DNA of 9,922 nt from CAKRPJ01 sp934376955 (GTDB lineage Bacteria > Bacillota > Clostridia > Lachnospirales > Lachnospiraceae), in NCBI GenBank assembly GCA_934376955.1, contig CAKRPJ010000066.1, forward strand, positions 1 to 9,922. The letters run 5' to 3'. The first letter of the stretch is position 1; every line of letters begins with the position of its first letter. The position numbers and the translations under genes are program-made. Below, piece after piece: positions 7,639-9,922 of the stretch. The notes below the pieces were generated by a model, which saw only the letters and a list, made by a program, of their open reading frames with translations, had not been told where the DNA came from and did not search any database.

Positions 7639-8877
7639 ATGTCAAATGTAGTGGAACACTTTTTAAAGTATGTATCTTTTGATACCCAGTCCGCAGAGGA
7701 TGCCAAGTGCGTACCCAGCACAGAGAAGCAGTTTGCTCTCGCAAAGCTCCTCGTTGAACAGTTAAAGGAGATCGGTCTTAAGGATGTATCCTTAAGTGAT
7801 CACTGTTATGTATACGGAACGATCCCGGCAACTGTCAAGACAGATTGTCCGGTAGTCGGCTTCCTTGCCCACATGGACACCTCACCTGATTTTTCCGATG
7901 AAAACACTCATCCGCAGATCGTTAAAAACTATGACGGAGGAGATATCGTTCTCAATAAGGAGCTTGGTATCCACTTAAGTCCGGAAGTATTCCCGTTTAT
8001 GAAGAATTACATCGGACAGGATCTTATCACAACAGACGGAACTACTCTGCTCGGAGCAGACGATAAAGCCGGAATTGCAGAGATCATTGCCATGGCAGAA
8101 TACCTTATGGCTCACCCGGAGATCCCTCACGGAACGATCAAGGTTGCCTTTACCCCGGATGAGGAAGTAGGACATGGCGTTGACTTCTTTGATGTTCCCG
8201 GATGGGGCGCAGATGTTGCCTATACCGTAGACGGCGGTGCATGGGGAGAAATGGAGTATGAAACCTTTAATGCGGCTTCTATGGTCGTAAAGATTCAGGG
8301 ACAGAATATCCACCCGGGCAGCGCAAAAAATAAAATGAAAAATGCGATCCTGATCGGTCTCGAATTTCAGTCCATGCTTCCGGAGGCAGAAAAGCCGCAG
8401 TATACAGAGGGATACGAGGGCTTCTTCCACTTAAACGGAATTTCCGGCAATGTTGAAAATGCGGAGCTCCGCTACATCGTCCGTGACCATGATATGGCAA
8501 AATTCCAGGCAAGAAAGGCAATGGGAGAGAAGATCGGTGCATTCCTTAACGAAAAATACGGAGAAGGAACCGTAAATGTACTTATCAACGACACCTACTA
8601 CAACATGGCTGAGAAGATCCGTCCGAACATGTATCTGATGGATGTGGCAGCAGAGGCCTTTAAGGAGCTTGGCGTTGAACAGCCGTCTATCCGTCCGATT
8701 CGCGGCGGCACCGATGGTTCCAGACTTTCCTATATGAACCTTCCGTGCCCGAACCTGTGTACCGGCGGCCATAACGCCCACGGAAAATACGAATTTGTCT
8801 GCATCCAGACGATGGAGAAGACGGTAGAGCTTCTTATCAAGATCGCAGAGAAATTTAAAGATGTGAAAAAAATGTAA
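7639..8877 (+). CDS. pepT: Peptidase T (tripeptide aminopeptidase)
   Basis: A 412-residue M20B zinc peptidase that removes the N-terminal residue of tripeptides in the cytosol, a step in reuse of imported or degraded peptides. Active-site features are in family positions: H78 and D80 (AHMDTSPD), D141 in LLGADDKAG bridging two zincs, E175 as general base and E176 as ligand (PDEEVG), D198 (VDGGAWGE), and a C-terminal histidine in GGHNAHGKYE (376-385). Length is close to E. coli PepT (408). AAGGAG at 7625-7630 lies eight bases from the ATG. It has its own promoter and leader hairpin. The TAA stop (8875-8877) lies inside the left end of the inverted-repeat element that follows, but the C-terminus looks intact. 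Confidence 0.96.
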   Translation: MSNVVEHFLKYVSFDTQSAEDAKCVPSTEKQFALAKLLVEQLKEIGLKDVSLSDHCYVYGTIPATVKTDCPVVGFLAHMDTSPDFSDENTHPQIVKNYDGGDIVLNKELGIHLSPEVFPFMKNYIGQDLITTDGTTLLGADDKAGIAEIIAMAEYLMAHPEIPHGTIKVAFTPDEEVGHGVDFFDVPGWGADVAYTVDGGAWGEMEYETFNAASMVVKIQGQNIHPGSAKNKMKNAILIGLEFQSMLPEAEKPQYTEGYEGFFHLNGISGNVENAELRYIVRDHDMAKFQARKAMGEKIGAFLNEKYGEGTVNVLINDTYYNMAEKIRPNMYLMDVAAEAFKELGVEQPSIRPIRGGTDGSRLSYMNLPCPNLCTGGHNAHGKYEFVCIQTMEKTVELLIKIAEKFKDVKKM

Positions 8878-9006
8878 CTGTTCAGTAGGTCTGCGCACTT
8901 GCTGCGCTGACCGTAAGAAAACATAAGCTGGAAGGCAAAAATCCCATCGGCGCAGCCGATTTGGAATGGATTTTTGCTTGTAACTATGAAGGTACTGAAT
9001 AGTTAC
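8874..9006. repeat. 133-bp MITE-like intergenic element with 14-bp terminal inverted repeats
   Basis: GTAACTGTTCAGTA (8874-8887) is the inverted repeat of TACTGAATAGTTAC (8993-9006) at 13 of 14 positions, the odd one able to form G-U in RNA. Inside, GGTCTGCGCA pairs with TGCGCTGACC (8888-8912, one T-T mismatch). GCAAAAATCC (8935-8944) pairs perfectly with GGATTTTTGC (8968-8977), and within that arm ATCGGC-GCA-GCCGAT (8946-8960) is a perfect hairpin. Together this is a closing stem with two internal arms. There is no coding capacity. A-rich tracts flank both ends, so a target duplication cannot be judged. The shape resembles small non-autonomous repeats of Clostridia, but copy number elsewhere cannot be seen here. 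Confidence 0.68.
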
Positions 9007-9054
9007 AAAAAAACAAACTAAAGGGATCCGGTAATATATACCGTCTAAAGAAAA

Positions 9055-9110
9055 CCGGGGTCTTCGCACTTACAGATATTCTGCTGTGCAAAGGCCCCGG
9101 CTTTTTTCTT
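9055..9110 (+). terminator. Rho-independent terminator after pepT, probably bidirectional
   Basis: CCGGGG (9055-9060) pairs with CCCCGG (9095-9100). The stem continues through a T-G pair, CTT/AAG, one mismatch and GCAC/GTGC (9066-9069 with 9086-9089). CTTTTTTCTT follows at 9101-9110. On the left the stem is preceded by AAAGAAAA, which gives a U-rich tract in the minus direction, so it could also stop leftward transcription from the cupin gene. Confidence 0.85.
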
Positions 9111-9127
9111 AATTGTTACACAAGAAG

Positions 9128-9150
9128 ACTCCCACTTTTTTGTGGCGAGT
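9128..9150 (-). terminator. Weak hairpin just after the cupin stop codon
   Basis: On the plus strand ACTCCCAC (9128-9135), a TTTTTT loop and GTGG-C-GAGT (9142-9150) form an eight-pair stem with one bulged C. Read on the minus strand it lies four bases after the cupin stop and is followed by CTTCTTG, a poor U-tract. It may be a partial terminator acting with the stronger one at 9055-9110. Confidence 0.45.
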
Positions 9151-9154
9151 TTGT

Positions 9155-9505
9155 CTATTTTGCTTCCTCATTGATAACGAGAGCCATCATCTCCAACGGC
9201 TCCTCATTTGGATTTTCCATTGCATGGCTCTGTCCGACCTCGATCACACAGACATCTCCCGGCTTCACCACGGTTCTGGAGCCATCGTTATCGATAAAGA
9301 TCCCCTCACCCTTAATAATGTAATACGGTTCTGTATTTCCGACATGCTGATGCAGCCCGATGCTGGCATAAGGCGGGATAATCACATGAGCATACATTGT
9401 TGCATGCCCCATGAGCTCATCCTTGCTTAAAATATGGCGGATCTCGATCACACCTGCTCCGCCTCTAAGATTCGGGACATGCTTTACGTCTGTTTTTCTA
9501 ACCAT
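9155..9505 (-). CDS. Small single-domain cupin protein
   Basis: A 116-residue protein made of one cupin beta-barrel. Cupin motif 1 is GLHQHVGNTEPYYIIKGEG (50-68), with likely metal ligands H52, H54 and E59. Motif 2 is PGDVCVIEVGQSHAMEN (82-98), with the fourth ligand H94. Stand-alone cupins of this size include sugar isomerases, dioxygenase-like and storage-type proteins, so the reaction cannot be assigned. There is no signal peptide. On the minus strand AGGAGG (9513-9518) lies seven bases before the ATG, and a promoter sits at 9561-9588. It is convergent with pepT and appears monocistronic. Confidence 0.92.
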   Translation of the reverse strand: MVRKTDVKHVPNLRGGAGVIEIRHILSKDELMGHATMYAHVIIPPYASIGLHQHVGNTEPYYIIKGEGIFIDNDGSRTVVKPGDVCVIEVGQSHAMENPNEEPLEMMALVINEEAK

Positions 9506-9560
9506 TCTGATACCTCCTGCTTATTTTTCCGTTTATCACAATTTTTACTTTAATAACAAT

Positions 9561-9588
9561 AGTATATCATAAACACTCTTAATTACAA
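9561..9588 (-). promoter_or_regulatory. Promoter for the cupin gene
   Basis: Reading the minus strand, TTGTAA (9588-9583) and TATACT (9566-9561) are separated by 16 bases, with TG one base before the -10 box (extended -10). The match is four of six at -35 and five of six at -10. The predicted start gives a leader of about 50 bases ending in the AGGAGG site. Confidence 0.62.
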
Positions 9589-9613
9589 TCCTTATATAGC
9601 ACCGGTTATAAAC

Positions 9614-9642
9614 TTGCCATTTAATCACAATTATGCTATGCT
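9614..9642 (+). promoter_or_regulatory. Candidate promoter driving the structured segment
   Basis: TTGCCA (9614-9619) matches five of six -35 bases. A 17-base spacer leads to TATGCT (9637-9642), four of six at -10, with TG at 9634-9635 giving an extended -10. Predicted transcription would begin near 9649, at the first hairpin of the structured segment. It is divergent from the cupin promoter. Confidence 0.45.
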
Positions 9643-9774
9643 TCAATTGCGAAAAGCAATAAGCAGTGGGTGAAGACTTGCTTGTATCAGGAGGAGCGCA
9701 AGCTCCTTCTGATAAACTGCGGAGCAGTTATTTGGTTATGAGCAAGTAGCGAAGCGGATTGCGAATATCCGCTT
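9639..9774 (+). other. Multi-hairpin structured segment upstream of the IS607-like gene
   Basis: This noncoding stretch is dense in paired elements. TGCTT and ATTGC (9639-9650, CA bulge) pair with GCAAT and AAGCA (9656-9665). ACTTGCT (9676-9682) pairs with AGCAAGT (9741-9747) and encloses two arms: a 13-pair stem 9685-9714 with one G-U pair and a GCAA tetraloop, and AACTGC-GGA-GCAGTT (9715-9729). A further eight-pair hairpin spans 9752-9774. The arrangement resembles a branched RNA or a repeat, and the sequence alone does not decide which. No known riboswitch, tRNA or group I intron core is recognised. The last hairpin has only GACTTT after it, so it is not a convincing terminator. Confidence 0.55.
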
Positions 9775-9809
9775 GACTTTGAGGAGAAGATGTTAAGAAA
9801 TTAAAGCAA

Positions 9810-9838
9810 TTGACAAATATGATAAAATGTGTTTAAAT
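9810..9838 (+). promoter_or_regulatory. Promoter for the IS607-like gene
   Basis: A perfect -35 box, TTGACA (9810-9815), is followed after 17 bases by TTAAAT (9833-9838), four of six of the -10 consensus. A start near 9845 would leave a leader of about 16 bases containing the AAGGAG site (9846-9851). Confidence 0.5.
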
Positions 9839-9860
9839 GTACTCGAAGGAGTAAACTATT

Positions 9861-9922
9861 ATGAACACACCAAATATCACAAATTACAAGCCAAAAGATT
9901 TTGCTGAATTGTTAGGCGTGTC
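9861..9922 (+). CDS. tnpA: Putative IS607-family serine recombinase (TnpA), N-terminal fragment
   Basis: ATG at 9861 is preceded by AAGGAG (9846-9851, nine-base spacing). It opens a frame that runs off the window after 20 complete codons, which include YKPKDFAELLGV. That is how the MerR-like winged-helix domain of IS607 TnpA proteins usually starts (YKPKEFAELLGVS, normally followed by VKTLQRWDREG beyond this window). IS607 TnpA is a serine recombinase with an N-terminal DNA-binding domain that moves the element, often with a downstream tnpB. Only 20 residues are visible, so a MerR-type or excisionase-like helix-turn-helix protein remains possible. Confidence 0.62.
   Translation, partial: MNTPNITNYKPKDFAELLGV

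Noticed and set aside
7975..8430. A 151-codon minus-strand frame inside pepT.
   Set aside because: It is fully internal to pepT and shows no domain or credible protein composition.
8431..9069. A 212-codon open frame on the minus strand, antisense to the 3' part of pepT.
   Set aside because: It overlaps an intact, well-recognised pepT and crosses the inverted-repeat element and part of the intergenic region. It shows no recognisable domain and looks like a by-product of pepT codon use.
9113..9430. A 105-codon plus-strand frame opposite the cupin gene.
   Set aside because: The minus-strand cupin has both cupin motifs, a ribosome binding site and a promoter. The opposite frame starts within terminator-like sequence and has no family resemblance.
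9685..9774. A CRISPR array or tandem repeat, suggested by recurring GCGAAGC/GCGGAGC-type words.
   Set aside because: The similar words are hairpin tips of different stems. There is no regular repeat length or spacer pattern.
9639..9860. A group I intron/IStron upstream of the IS607-like gene, suggested by an AATTGCGAAAAG stretch resembling the intron P element.
   Set aside because: The remaining core elements (Q, R and S) are not recognisable, and the segment is shorter than usual for a group I intron.

Overview
The window looks like chromosomal DNA from a Gram-positive member of the Clostridia, most likely family Lachnospiraceae. This is inferred from strong AGGAGG-type ribosome binding sites, tight gene packing, a RecU Holliday-junction resolvase (a Firmicutes-type enzyme), a ~600-residue YgiQ protein and mid-range base composition. 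I could not run a database search, so the family assignment rests on recognised protein character.

Positions 1-7533 are one tightly packed run of plus-strand genes, with short gaps or overlaps and no visible internal terminator. In order: the 3' end of an RsuA-type rRNA pseudouridine synthase, a HAD-family phosphatase, the radical-SAM protein YgiQ, a short-chain dehydrogenase, an unrecognised two-helix membrane protein, an RluA-type pseudouridine synthase, recU, and the SPFH-domain pair hflK-hflC. The run mixes RNA modification, DNA repair, small-molecule metabolism and membrane-protease control, so it reads as a housekeeping operon rather than a single pathway. Positions 7539-7638 hold a good promoter and a leader hairpin for pepT (7639-8877), a zinc aminotripeptidase.

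The region after pepT is different. A 133-bp element with 14-bp near-perfect terminal inverted repeats (8874-9006) begins inside the pepT stop codon and folds into a multi-branched structure. It is followed by a strong, probably bidirectional terminator (9055-9110). A convergent minus-strand gene (9155-9505) encodes a single-domain cupin with its own promoter.

Positions 9506-9860 have no protein gene. They hold the cupin promoter, a candidate plus-strand promoter (9614-9642), a second multi-hairpin segment (about 9639-9774), and then a promoter and ribosome binding site for the gene cut by the window edge at 9861. The visible 20 residues of that gene resemble the MerR-like N-terminus of an IS607-family serine recombinase, which suggests a mobile element entering from the right.

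The least explained features are the two branched intergenic structures. Several of their hairpins are closed by GNA triloops or a GNRA tetraloop. One abuts pepT and the other sits directly upstream of the putative IS607 transposase gene. I do not claim a new defence or enzyme system here; most of the window is ordinary.
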